The notes beneath the pieces are model-generated. The model was not told the DNA's origin and made no database searches. It worked only from the letters and a program-made list of their open reading frames with translations. From Neospora caninum Liverpool (taxonomy: Eukaryota > Apicomplexa > Conoidasida > Eucoccidiorida > Sarcocystidae), in the NCBI RefSeq assembly GCF_000208865.1, contig NC_018386.1, forward strand, positions 186,001 through 250,000: a stretch of DNA of 64,000 nt, written 5' to 3'. A program made the translations under genes and the position numbers. Numbering within the stretch: the stretch's first letter is position 1; the number at the start of each line of letters is the position of its first letter. Of the stretch, positions 24,603-35,765 are shown piece by piece.

Positions 24603-25323
24603 GATTCAGAGCTATACGAGTGTTTAGAAGGGCCAAAGATGCAAATGCGTGCAGAGGCTGTAGACGTGTCTGCATTTTACTTCCGCTGTTCGATGATTTG
24701 GGTGGTCCTTTCTTTTTTTTCTCCAGAATACAAGCCGCCCTTTGCACAGTGCTGGGGGCAGACGGCAGCGGAGGTCAAGGCGTTGCTGCCAGGCGACAAA
24801 ACATCTACCTCGAGTATCCCTCTGATCAAACCGCTCTGCATAACCATGCCGTAAGATCCGTCCCCCTTCGATGTTTAGTCGGAAATAATTACGCCTTTGC
24901 CGATACATGCACATATAGATAGGCGAATACGTGTATCCATACATAGGCGGTATAAACATGTGAAAACGTATATATACGTATAATATATATATATATATAT
25001 ATATGTCTCGGTCGAATACTGGCATAAAACCTATGCGGTAGATACATGTGTATGGTGCCGGAGGGTGAAGTGTTTCCGGTTCTTCGTATTACCATGGCAA
25101 ATGCGAGTATAAATATAGGATTTTTCTGCGCATGCTTCCCCAGGAAGGCTTGTCTCTACAAGGCATCTTACACAGGTATAAAAATAAGGAAGGGAAATCT
25201 ATCGCACGCGCTTGGTTTCTGTTGATGCCAGATCGGCAGCTGCCACGCAGGCGTGAAGCGACCGGAAACCGCGCGGAGGAAGTCAACAGCGAGACTCAAG
25301 AACTCCCACGGCCGACCCAGTAA
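14181..25323 (+). CDS. Kinesin-2-type motor protein (KIF3-like)
   Basis: Plus-end microtubule motor, probably the motor subunit of a kinesin-2 (anterograde intraflagellar transport type). Exons: 15164-15319, 15933-16003, 16551-16690 (P-loop GQTGTGKT), 16927-16971, 17565-17693, 18062-18120, 18824-18934 (switch I NVVSSRSH across the junction, switch II DLAGSE), 19410-19563, 20075-20288, 20663-20883, 21500-21595, 21994-22132, 22609-22883, 23410-23489, probably one from 23630, then 24321-24419, 24727-24850 and 25144-25323 (TAA). Kinesin-2 hallmarks are the post-motor block [16 protein letters not shown] followed by [10 protein letters not shown], the coiled coil, and the tail around IIDHFVPKD and [12 protein letters not shown] candidate first exon is ATG 14181 to about 14252, phase-compatible with CRPLNAKE, but its beta-1 strand is atypical. 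The exon from 23630 meets a stop unless it is cut short, so 23490-24320 is unresolved. The exon after 20288 encodes VEK-VVV repeats. Confidence 0.88.
20394..20421. repeat. (TA)n microsatellite
   Basis: Pure TA run of about 28 bases in the kinesin intron following the exon that ends at 20288. Confidence 0.95.
21175..21213. repeat. (TA)n / TATATGCA microsatellite
   Basis: TA run passing into TATATGCA repeats, in the kinesin intron after 20883. Confidence 0.9.
22437..22480. repeat. Imperfect TATG/TA microsatellite
   Basis: Alternating TA and GTATAT units in the kinesin intron just upstream of the exon at 22609. Confidence 0.9.
23160..23258. repeat. Long imperfect TA/CATATA microsatellite
   Basis: About 100 bases of TA and TACATATA units in the kinesin intron 22884-23409, the longest simple repeat in the window. 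Confidence 0.95.
24128..24172. repeat. (TA)n / TATG microsatellite
   Basis: TA run followed by TATG units in the unresolved kinesin segment upstream of the exon at 24321. Confidence 0.93.
24568..24598. repeat. (TA)n microsatellite
   Basis: Pure TA run of about 30 bases in the kinesin intron 24420-24726. Confidence 0.95.
24983..25003. repeat. (TA)n microsatellite
   Basis: TA run in the last kinesin intron (24851-25143). Confidence 0.93.
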
Positions 25324-25375
25324 GCGGCCTCGCTGGGATACGGCGTCGACACTGCAGTCACCTGCATCTACATGC

Positions 25376-25416
<41 letters not shown>

Positions 25417-26989
25417 AATTGGTAGTAACAGTGAGAGCGAGGAATTACCTGAAGGTATAGAGGCATTATTAGTCAATTGCATTTGTATCTCATTTTGTTT
25501 CGTATCCGTCCAGCACGATATACACTGGTTCCGTCTTGCTCAGCGTTCTTGCAGTCGCAATTGGGAAGTTGTTCAGACTTCCGCGAAAACTCGCACCGGC
25601 ATAGCAACGCAGCAGTTGCCTGCACACCACAGCGAAGGTGTGAAAGCGCCGCGACACAGAGAAAGCTCGGGCGTCTGCCTCTGCTCTGAGGGGCGTGCAG
25701 ATTCGCCTCGCGATGCCACTGACCGCAGGCAGGCAGAAGAGGAGAGTTTTCCAGAAGCGCGTGGACTCGTTAAGCTCTAGAGCGGAGAGCGCCAGTTGCC
25801 GCGACGAACACACAAAACGGGTTGCGGGTCGATCACCTGGAAATGCGCGTTTTGTCGCTAAAACGAAACCCTAAAACGAAACAGCTGCATGCGAGTAGAG
25901 AGCCGTAGAGACCGCAGCCGCCCTACGTTTTGGCTGGACACAGATGCTCCACAGAGTCCGGAAAGGGAGAATCTGGAACCGGAATAACCGAAAGTGAAGG
26001 TTGAGAGCGAACGCTGTTCACATCAGCCGGAACACAGGCGAAGTCCTGGCGTTCTCGACTGTCTGAGCGGCCGAGCAGGACCGAAACTGCTCAATGTATT
26101 CTCTCAGCCGCGGGGTCACGCCTTTCCCCGCGATATCTGCGGTTGGTGTCAGTCAGCAGACCTAGATAGCGGCGGCGCGGCAACAAGCGTGTGTGTCTCT
26201 TCTCCGGTAGCCGCTCAGCGGCAGACTTTAGAAGACGCGTCTCGCCTTCTGTGCACTGTGGAGAACCCAATCTGAGACCCCGAAGAAAGGAGCTCTCCGT
26301 TCGTGGAAGAGCGGTCACGGTTCGCGGGAAGCAGAGAAATTTTTTCGAGGACCGATTCCCGCGCGATGCACACACGGGCGTGGCCTGCGTGGACCTGAGA
26401 CGTGCCTGGTTCGTCGACTGCGTTCTTGACTGTCTGCACACTGAAGAAGCGTCCTAACGCATTTCTCCCTCAACTCAAGGTCGTGGCCGTTCACGCCAAC
26501 GGGAGAAGGCAAGAGGGGAGTTCTCGCGATCTTTTCACGCTAACAAAAACAGTAGACTGCCTTGTCTTATCCACCCGCGGGGAAACTCCAGAGCCCTCTT
26601 TCTGTTGAAAAACACAGCCGATTCCACAAACGCGGGTCCGACACAGAGAAACGTTGCACCTTTTTGCTTGAACGATTTCTTCACGAGCGCCTTCAGCCGC
26701 AGTGTATCGACCTGTCGTCGACACCGTCACGCAACCAAAAAAGAGCATGCGCTCAGCCCAGCGTTTTTTCACGAAGAAATATTCACGTGCTCTCTTCTAA
26801 CTCTTGGACGTCCATCTGTCCGTCTCCCTGTGGAGCTACCTCTAACTGCAGGAGCATGCATAGGCATCATTTATGCATACGTCCTCTGAACAGATACGTA
26901 GGCACGAAACCGCGTTCCCTCGGCGCCCAGAGAATTCAGGATTCGTAGCTGGAAAGGCGCGCGCGCAACCTGTGCGGAACATGCGCTCT
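25324..26989. other. Convergent intergenic region, kinesin to SKP1
   Basis: Between the probable kinesin stop and the SKP1 stop on the other strand. Apart from the (TA)n run at 25376-25413, I see only short frames without recognisable motifs. It must contain the 3' UTRs of both genes. A kinesin terminal exon further right cannot be excluded, because a weak donor-like GTATAA follows the eleventh codon of the exon at 25144. Confidence 0.5.
25376..25413. repeat. (TA)n microsatellite downstream of kinesin
   Basis: Pure TA run of over 30 bases about 55 bp past the probable kinesin stop codon, likely in the 3' UTR or flank. Confidence 0.95.
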
Positions 26990-27967
26990 CACGCGTCTTC
27001 GCACCACTTGTTCTCCTCGCGCACCTGAAGGGAGAAAGCAGATACAGCTCCATATACATAGCATACACTGCGTACGTACGGATGTTGAACACGGATGTTA
27101 CGTTTTCTCGCCCGAAGCTCAAGAACGATGTGTTGGGGCGCCCTGCGTCCTCCGGCGAACCGAGTCTGTGCCGATGCAGGCTTTCGCGTTTTCGATTCGC
27201 GTCGGCAGTACTATCGCGCCTCTCTTTCCAAATAGATTTCATGGTAAACCTAAAACTCGCATGTTTGCTTGTTATTTTGCGGCTCGGTTTCTTGCCTCGC
27301 CTGCATCTGCTGGGTCTTCCTGCCGCTCCGTCGCTAACCTGAGCTTCCTCCTCGGGAGTGAAGTCGTTGACGATGTTGAAAATTCTTCGGATTTCTTCCG
27401 GTGTCTTGGCCTTGATCATCGTCGCCACCTTCGCGACGCTGAGATCCAGCAAGGGTTTGATATTGAGGTAGTTCGCGGCCAGAATGAGGGCAAACAGAAT
27501 CTTCTGGTCACTGTTTTCGTTGATAAACTGGAAGTCCCATTCGCTGACAACCTGGTCCCACACAAAGGAGCGGCGAAAAAAAGACTCGGTTCGTGTCGCC
27601 TCCACAGCACCGGCTACCCTTTCTTCCCAACTAGTACAGTTACGCATGCACTGCCTGCGTATACACATCCATGCGTCGACACCTGCAAACACGTAAACTA
27701 ACTTGCAAGCAGGCACTTATACATACATATATATATATATAGGTGCATGCAAAGAGACCTATGAAAATGCAGGTCAGAGGACAGACAGGAACCCAGTGGG
27801 CGAAGGGACACACGTGAGATCCCCCCGCACGCTTGAGGCAAGAGAGGGCTATGGGTTTTGTATTCGAAGTGGTATAAAGACAAAGCACATGACCGAGGAG
27901 TAATCGTAGCCGACACGCTTGTATACACCCATACAGCAGATTTCGATGTATACTTATACTTATACTT

Positions 27968-27999
<32 letters not shown>

Positions 28000-28994
28000 T
28001 GCGCACATGTGCCGAGGCTTACGTAGATACAGATACAGAAATGTCTTACTTCAGCAAGGTTGGACGACTTCAGCGGCTTGGGGATTTCCTCGGGAGGATT
28101 GTTGTAGTGATGTTCACAGTATTCAATGATTTTCTTAAGAATGCACGTTTCCACGTTGGGTAGAGGGATGCTCTCTTGGCAATCGCTGTCTGCAAATCAC
28201 ACAGAGCACAGAGCTGCGAACGAGACGCTGACTGGCCGTACGCCGGAGACGCACTTTCCCGTTCGTGTGGTCTACGCCACAGCCAACTAGTGCATGCTCT
28301 CCTTCTCTTATCTGTCCCCCCAACGCTCGCAAGAAACGTGCATTGCCTCAGACCGCACCAGAGGGGATTGGCTCGTCTCCAGCCCCGACTTCTCAGTGTC
28401 TCACTGTCGCTGGTTTTCTGTCTCTCTCGCCTTCTCCCTCCCTCTCGCTCCGTGCATCTCCCTCTCTCTGTTTGCGCCTCCCTCTGGTTCGCGTTTTGCG
28501 TTCAAGCATTCTCCTTTCCCGGGACACGAACAGGCACTCCCTTCTTCCCCTCTCGCTCCAGCGGCGGGGTGTCCCCGCGGTAAATCGCATTCTTTCTTCA
28601 GATGTGTGTGCCGTTCATGCGCGCAACACACACTCATGTATCTCGGTGGACAGGAAGGTGAAATCACATACAGATGACCCGCGGTATAACAAATGCATGC
28701 GTCATACACGAAGGTACGCACACGAGTTCATGTACATGTACAGAGGAAGATGAGATGGCATGCTAACTGCATAAACTAACTATATTTATATAGGGGTTGG
28801 TCTCAGTTATACGCTACGTTTTTCACACAAGGGAGAAGCGAATTTGAGTGTGTGTCACGCTTCTTCTTACCCTCTTCCACCATTGTCTTGATCAGCGCAC
28901 TCATGGAGGCGACCTCGATATCGACATCAAACTCATCGCCCTCCTGCGACACGAGGGTGACCTTCCGAGTCTCTCCCATTCTCTCCTTCGACAT
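26990..28994 (-). CDS. SKP1: Skp1, SCF ubiquitin ligase adaptor
   Basis: Adaptor that links F-box proteins to cullin-1 in SCF E3 ubiquitin ligases, acting in cytosol and nucleus. Four exons on the minus strand: 28994-28871, 28189-28050, 27551-27339, 27025-26990 (TGA). Phases are consistent and the product is 170 residues. Order of motifs: N-terminal beta strand with [12 protein letters not shown], the BTB/POZ-like fold with [27 protein letters not shown], the core [15 protein letters not shown], and the F-box-binding C-terminus with [25 protein letters not shown] and final ENKWCEDA. Pro154 lies in the NDFTPEEE context; in T. gondii and Dictyostelium the equivalent proline is known to be hydroxylated by an oxygen-sensing prolyl hydroxylase and then glycosylated. 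Convergent with the kinesin gene; (TA)n tracts lie in its introns. Confidence 0.97.
27727..27741. repeat. (TA)n microsatellite in SKP1 intron
   Basis: Short TA run in the SKP1 intron between the exons at 28050 and 27551. Confidence 0.9.
27950..28000. repeat. (ACTTAT)n followed by (TA)n in SKP1 intron
   Basis: Three ACTTAT units run directly into about 29 bases of TA, ending about 50 bp from the donor of the exon at 28050. The hexamer looks derived from the dinucleotide run. Confidence 0.93.
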
Positions 28995-29418
28995 TTTCGA
29001 GAAAACTGTCTCGACTTCCTTTCCTCTGAGCAGGAGGCGTGAGGTCCCCGAGAGGACGAAGACGAGAAGACAGACACGGCGAACGGTCGACTCCCAGACG
29101 CAGTGGGTTTCTCTTTACGATCCCCGGAGTATATTTTGCGGCGTCCCCAGTTTCGGAAAAGTTCAGCTGCCTGGTTTTTCAAAGACAAACGAGACACCAC
29201 GAGCTGTCGCCCTCTCTGGAAAGATGCGATTCACTCCTCAAGCAAGAAACACAACGGAGCGAGGATCTGAGAACAATCTCAAACAGGCGCCGCACTCTGC
29301 AGAAGTCAGACTCCGACCACTGACAGGAGCAGGAAGGAGCGATCAGGGCACACAAGATTTCGGGCCCTCGTGACCGGCGAGGTGCTGGAAACGACGCGTG
29401 ATTTTCAACAGAACTGTT

Positions 29419-29463
29419 GCGTGGAGCGCCCGTGCGGCACTTTATCTAGATGGCGCTCCACGC
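29419..29463. promoter_or_regulatory. 12-bp perfect inverted repeat upstream of SKP1
   Basis: GCGTGGAGCGCC at 29419-29430 is matched by its exact reverse complement at 29452-29463, with a 21-base spacer. It lies about 425 bp upstream of the SKP1 start codon. It could form a GC-rich hairpin in a SKP1 5' UTR or be a dimeric protein-binding site; its role is not known. Confidence 0.6.
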
Positions 29464-31809
29464 GCGGACAGGCAAATCAGTAGGTCTCAGAGCGGAGTTA
29501 ATCTTAGAGGTGAACTGAACTAGGAAACCGAAGATCCTCTTGTAGGAAATGAACAGGAGAACGCTTCTGAACCCTTGAATGGAGGCCGTGGCCAGAGGCG
29601 GCTTGGGGACAGGTGATACAGGACCAGGAGAGGAAACGTGGCAAAAGGCGGCGGGCTCTGCCAAGTGGACAGAAAAGATGTGCCTCTCGCAGCTCGGGGA
29701 AGAGGATGAGAAGAAAAGTTGTGAAGACTTGAGAACGACAAGATCAATCGCATAAACGTGTAAGACCACCACGCGGAGACAGTAACGGAGGCCGAGGGTT
29801 TCGTCTGAAGTGGAGAGACAGAAGCTCCGAAGAAGACAGCAACGAAGAGAACAACGCAGCTTTCCGCAAAGATCTGTGGAGAAATAACCTCTTCTCCCCG
29901 GAGAAAAATGCCCACTTCATTCAAAAAGGAAGACGACGAGGCGGAACGAGCAGGCTGCCGGGATGCAGTCTTGACTCCTACCAGGTTGTTGTTTCCAGGC
30001 AAGGACGGGAACACGCAAGCAATCCGGATAGCGCTCCGCTGCCGAAATAAGATTCGTTGGTCGAAGACAAAAACCAGTCCTTAACAGACTTTTCCGGTGA
30101 TTCTCTACAGCTGCTGTCAACTGTTCGGCACACCAGAAAGCACGAGGCGACTGCCGCAGGGAGGCTGTCTCTTGTCGTACGTGGTTTCCCGTGCATGCGA
30201 AACTGGTGGGACTACGGGAGGCCACCAAGGCTCAGCCATGATGCTAGTCCACACACACAACAGTCAGAGAGCACCTCTCCTTATTTGGTTGGTGCGTCTT
30301 TGCTTTTTTTCACTCAAAGATTAGATTTAGGGGGAATTTGGGGGACGACGATGCACAGAAGGAGAAAGTGCAGCAGGCCTCAAGAACGTCGCGACCGCCG
30401 TCGTGCTCGAGCGTCGTGGTCCAGTGTTGGGCTGTTCCCTGTGTCTTGTGCCTGTTTCCGCCTTTTCCCAGGGTTCTTCTCATGACGGAAGAGAAAGTTG
30501 CGGGAGGGACTCTAGAGTGAGAAAAAAAGTTCAATTGGGGCGCGAAAGGGCGTTGCGTTGCTCGTCGTGGCACAGCCGGGATTTGGTCCGTCGTGGCGTA
30601 ACCAGAAGCCAGCAAACATGTATTCCAACCCTCAGCGCAGCCTCCGACAGCTCTACGCCCATGTCTGCAAATGTCTGGCGACGCATGTGTGGGCATGAAA
30701 TGGACACACTCGAATAGGCAAAGGCGCATATATGCGTATAGTTATCGAGAATGAAAACCGCGTACAACGCGGTGCCGCACGAGTCTGTGGTTCTGCGAAT
30801 ACGGATTTTCGTGTAAGTGTATATACACCCAGCCCCAGCACGTCCATGTGACTAGATGTTTCGGAAACCCGAAGGATCTGACAAAGGAACGGATTCAGAG
30901 GTGCATAGGCATAAGTCTGTGTAGATGTGTCTTTATAGAGACCTATCCTTTGGTGTATGTATGTATATATCGGGAAGTCGCTTTATGCGGGAATATGTGT
31001 GCGTTCGCTGCATTGAGAAAGGGAGTATCGGGGCACTTGGAGGTACCCGTAAACTGACGAGAAACAGGCTGGAGTACAATCGCCCGTCGTGTGTGGATCT
31101 TCAATGTTGCCTGAAAGAGCGGTAGACGACTACAACTCCCCGTGATACTGCGTCAGAAAGAAGAATGGAAGTTGGTGTAGTGTTTAAAGGGGCCATCCTT
31201 TGCTTATCAGACAGCGTTCTCGGTGCCCACAGCCACGCCCGGTCGAGATCAGCGCTTCAGGACGTCACACCGCAGGAAATGGAACTCCTTGTTGCCCAAG
31301 GGGAATAAGATCCCAGCTTTGGAACTAGGGCAACCGCCGATTCACCCATACGAGCAACTGTGAACCGTGCATTACCTTTGTCGCAGATTGAATGCCACAG
31401 CGCCCCCCTCCCCTGCGTCCAGAGTGCGAAAACCGAAAACGACGTTTTGAGCACAGGCCAAGACAACGAGTGACGTCGTGGCAGTGTCGTTGCTTCTTGT
31501 ACGCTGTGTATGGCAAAGGAAGCGGCACCAGTCAGTTTTGATGGATTCTCCTGCAATCGAAACCACTGCGTGTTGATAATATCAACGCTCCACTTTTTCA
31601 CTCGCACACCACGATGTCGACGAAACGTCGGGAGAGTTCCAACAGTGAAGAGTTTCTCCTATACAGCCAGCGACAAATGCATGACCTTGCCCAAAGAAAA
31701 AAGACATTCTTACACATTATCACTCCTGGTACCCAGGGGTCGGTGGGTCTATGATACTTCCCTGTCGTGGCATGGGTACAAAAGGCGTTGAAGACGGTAC
31801 TGCTGGTGA

Positions 31810-31840
31810 CCTGCAGAAGACAGCACTGCTGGTGACTTGA
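31810..31840. repeat. Short tandem duplication
   Basis: Two adjacent imperfect copies of a unit of roughly 27 bases containing ACTGCTGGTGAC, separated by a CTGCAGAAGACAG segment, within the SKP1-PDCD5 intergenic region. Confidence 0.75.
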
Positions 31841-33677
31841 AGAAAACGGTTTCCATGCGAAAAACCAGACGGAAAGCAGTGGCAGTGGCAACGGTCTCGA
31901 AATTAGCAGGTGTTCCTTCCATGAAACAAGAGGACATATTCCCTAGACGCATTTCCACAATCAAGAGTGAAGCGCGGTTAGAGCCTCAGTTCTACCTTGT
32001 GGAAGACAGGCTCAAGCGGGCAACAGCTCGTCCCACCTAAATCTTGAAAGAACTCAGACTCCAGCATTTTCGTCTACACAGTAAGGATGAAAGGAATGCC
32101 TGAGACTGCGACGCAGATAATCTACCGTTGTGAAGTCCTAGTCGGCGAGGAGCGCAGCTCTAGACAAAAGACACCGAGCTTCGTTTTCTTTTGACAAGGC
32201 ACACACGCATACGACCCGCTGACGCTGGGCCACGAACGGCTGCTGGCCAGCGTAGGGGATGATTGCGCACGCGCAAGGCCTGTTAGCCTAATTTTCTGTC
32301 CATCTCCTGGTGCAGATATCCCAGAACAAACAGCATTTTGTAAACTTTGGTCCGCCGCTGTTCAGGCGCCAAACGTGTCGCCTCGCGTTCGCTTCACGAG
32401 TCGTTAGCTGTCTACACACTGCGTCTCCGGCAGCAGGTGCATGCATGCAGTGCGACCAGTCGCGCTGGTTTCTGCGTCCATCTGCTGCAGGATCGCAAAC
32501 GGCGGGATACTTCTGTAGGGTAAACACAAAGGAGGCTGTTGCCTACTTGTTCAAAAGGTTTTCTGTTGCTGGTATCGGGCAGGAGATCGCTGGCGCAGGA
32601 TGCATCTCCACTGCACAGTTGGTACTCCGTTGTCTTCCTCTGCCTGTAACCTGTTCCTTGTCGGTTGGTGACCTTCATCACGAGAGGAACGGCGTATCTC
32701 CACTTCATGAACCCGCGAACGAAATAGCTTTTCTTGTCTTCAGAATCGTCTACAAACTTATTTGCTCTTATTCGTTTGTAGCTTCTTTCTGCCGCCGGGG
32801 GGACGCCTGAGTTCAGTTTCCGTCCTACAGTGCGTGTGAGCTGGATCTCCTGACTTGTGTGACCCGGCAGGTTCCACTTCCGGCAGTCTGAGTGCAGTGT
32901 TTTCGTGCATAGCCTTTCTTCCTACGGAAGAGGCAGCTATCTTCGTCGACGGCCTCCCTATGAAAGCGTTCCCATCTTCTGTTGTTTTTTCCCGGCCTGC
33001 TGGTGTTGCCAGTCCGTCGCGAACGTCTCCTCTCTACGACCTCTCTAGCAGTTGATCTGTCCACGAAAAAAAGCGGGAGATTGATCAGTCAAGAGTTAGG
33101 AGAAACCCTTTGTTTCCTTCATTTTGTGGCGCTCTTGCTCGCGCCACTCTTTCTTTGTCTGGTGCGAATGCACGTTCCTGCACAGGATTTCCGGCTACCT
33201 TGAAACTGCCGCTCAAAAACATTTCACTGACACCGTAGGGCTTCAGCTTCCAGGTTTCAGTTCATTCTTGAGACTCCTGGGGCATTCTGAAGCACCGTCT
33301 CTCTTTCTGTCGGCCTTCGCGGGGACGTTCTTCAGGACGGCTGACTCGAGTGCCCGGCACGTCGATTCGTCTCGTTCCCGACCAAGACAGTCTGTTGATT
33401 TCACCGCAGAACTCTTTCGCGCGATTGGTGCCTGTACACTCGAACAGCCTCCTGACAGCACTGCCTGGGTTTTTGAACGGGTACATCCAATTTCAAAAGA
33501 AGAGGCTGTGCCGCCATACAGTCTCGGATATACCCTTCTCTCCGGGTTTCTGCACGGCAGGCTCCCACACTGTCATGCTCCTCGAGTCGGATTCTACGGG
33601 AACGCCGTGGATTCGAAGCGAGACCGACCGCGGAGGACTCGTTTTTGAAGCGCTATAAACATTCAAAACTCGCAACC

Positions 33678-35765
33678 ATGCAGCCTGAAGAATTTGCCGC
33701 TGCGGCTCGTGGCGGTTTCGGAGGAGACGCGGAAGTGAGTGGGAAAACCTACGCGGGGAAATCATGAAACACGAGGACTGCACTGCCTGAAACGGGCGGA
33801 CGGCGGACAGAGAGGAACCGACGCGGAAAAGAATCTGTTTTGAAGAAATCTTTGTCGCCGTTTTCATGTGTAAATATATATGCCTAGGGAGAGAAATGTA
33901 TATGCGGATAAAAAGACGTAGGGAAATGCATACGCACAAGCACACATATTCGTCTGCAGGCGTGTGCATATTTGACGTGTAGAGAAATACTCTGCTGGAA
34001 GTGTACCAGGGTGTGCATGCAGTACTTCTTGTGTTTACCCGGTGTCTGCGTTGTTTCAGAAGGCGAAGGCGGCAGAAGCTCAGGAGGCGATGCGGCAGTA
34101 AGTGAGAGAGTGAGGCACGGAATGGGTGACAAACGGGCCTTTTTTCCGTTGGAAGTCTCTCTCTGTTCCTCGTTTAAGTTGCAATAGTTGGCGTCCACTG
34201 ATTTCACCTGTTCTGTGACTACCTGGTCAGTGTCGAGCTGTTTTCTATCTTTGCTCAAATGCAGCCGGCGGCTGCTGGGAATATAGGAACGGACAGTGTA
34301 ACGCAATATGGCCTTTCGAGAAGACAATGCCGTTGATTCAGGAAAGTGTCGCTCTACCATTCTTAAAGTGACAGCAACCGGGCGAGTCAAGACAAAGTGC
34401 GAGGGCCTCGTCCTTAATAGGGGAGAAGAGAACGCGTCTCATGTTCGAACCATACGGCCCGTTCTCGTCCCTCAAGGCTCCCTTTTCTGCCTCTCTCGGT
34501 GTGTAGGCAAATGGAGGAACAACGGCGAATTATGCTTCGAGCGGTCTTGACACCGGAGGCTCAGGAGCGGTGTAAGGGAATATAGCGAAGCTTCGTTTAG
34601 ACTTAAGGCGTCGGCGTTCTCCTTTTTCACCACCTCATGCAAACTTTCTGGAGATAGCGATGTCCAGTCAACCATTCGGGTAGTCCTACTTGCGTGCGGA
34701 GCTCGAATGCCTTTCTCAGCGGCTACACACTCTGTTTCTTCTTGATGCAGATTTTCGATACACATTGCTTCACGACTCTGTGGGGCGTGTAGAGAAATAG
34801 GTACACTAGACTGACAGACTGATAAGTGTGTGAAGTGAATGCCCAGGGGCCATGAGGGATAGAAGCGGCTGTTGTTTTCTGGCGTCAGCGCTAGGCTGTC
34901 GCTCAGATCAGAGAGGACTTGTGCTCTCCTTTATCTCTCCCGTGCATGCCTGCAGTACACCGCATCCAACTTGTCAAGGCGGACAAAGCACGGGAGGTCG
35001 AAACCCTCATTCTGCAGGTGAGCTTCCCAACTTTTTTGCCCCATGAAACTTGCCGAGCAGTTTCTTTTTTCGTGCAACCGAGTCCAGTTGTCCGAACTGG
35101 TTCCGTCGCCTGGCAGTCTGGTGTGTCTGATGTTTGGTCCGCTGTGCAGAGTGCTCAGAGGGGCCGAATTGCCGACAAGGTGGACGAGGCGACTCTCATA
35201 GAGCTTCTTCAGCAGACCAGCGCCGCGACGGCTGCGAAGAATCAACCCAAAGTCACCGTGCGTCTCGGTCTCTGACATTCCTTGCCGTCACAGCCAAGCT
35301 TCTTTAGAACGTGACAACGGCCAAGCAACGGTTGATAGACGGACAGCGAGACAGGCAGATTGATCGAGGTGGATAGGCAGTTACACACAGCGGTAGAAAG
35401 CTAGAGGGAGCTACGATGTTGGCGGACCAGCGAACGAGTTCCGGGTAGAGAGAGACTGATAGCTTTGTAGGCAGACAGGAACACGAATACGCATCAAGGT
35501 AAACAAGGAACAGGGGCAGGACAGAAGAACTGAGGAGGAACGGCACGAGGTGGCCAAGCAACTCTTCAATGCCTGTAGAGAGACAGGAAGGAAAAGAGAG
35601 AAGAGAGTGGTAGACAGGTGGGACGTGCCTGTCGTGAAGATGCAGACCAACAGAGACGTGGTACTGTGTTATGTGGGTTCTCTGCTGCTGTCTTGCACTT
35701 GCGATTCCACGCGTCTGTTCACGCAGATGCGGCGGCGCTTCAGTGACGACGACGATGACTTCTGA
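33678..35765 (+). CDS. PDCD5/TFAR19-like DNA-binding protein
   Basis: Small conserved helical protein of the PDCD5 family (archaeal and eukaryotic), known in animals from apoptosis and chaperonin work; its role in coccidia is not evident from sequence. Six exons: 33678-33734, 34060-34097, 34507-34571, 34956-35017, 35150-35257, 35727-35765 (TGA), joining to 122 residues. Family features in order: an Ala/Gly-rich N-terminus that differs from the usual LEALR start, a helix with EAMRQMEEQRRIMLRAVL, LTPEAQERLHRIQLVKADKA, the helix AQRGRIADKVDEATLIELL, and the acidic end RRRFSDDDDDF, matching the family's acidic tail. The donor CGGT-GTAAGG at 34571 rather than the one two bases earlier is required to keep the frame. 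The intron 35258-35726 is purine-rich. Confidence 0.93.

Larger units (their letters stand above)
28995..33677. other. Divergent intergenic region, SKP1 to PDCD5
   Basis: A 4.7-kb gap between two genes transcribed away from each other. It holds no frame with recognisable homology; the longest are about 165-175 codons (32310-32810 and 33124-33648, plus) with no motif. The left part (about 29480-29970) is purine-rich on the plus strand. It contains a 12-bp inverted repeat (29419-29463) and a short direct duplication near 31800-31840. Both promoters should lie here. Confidence 0.5.
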
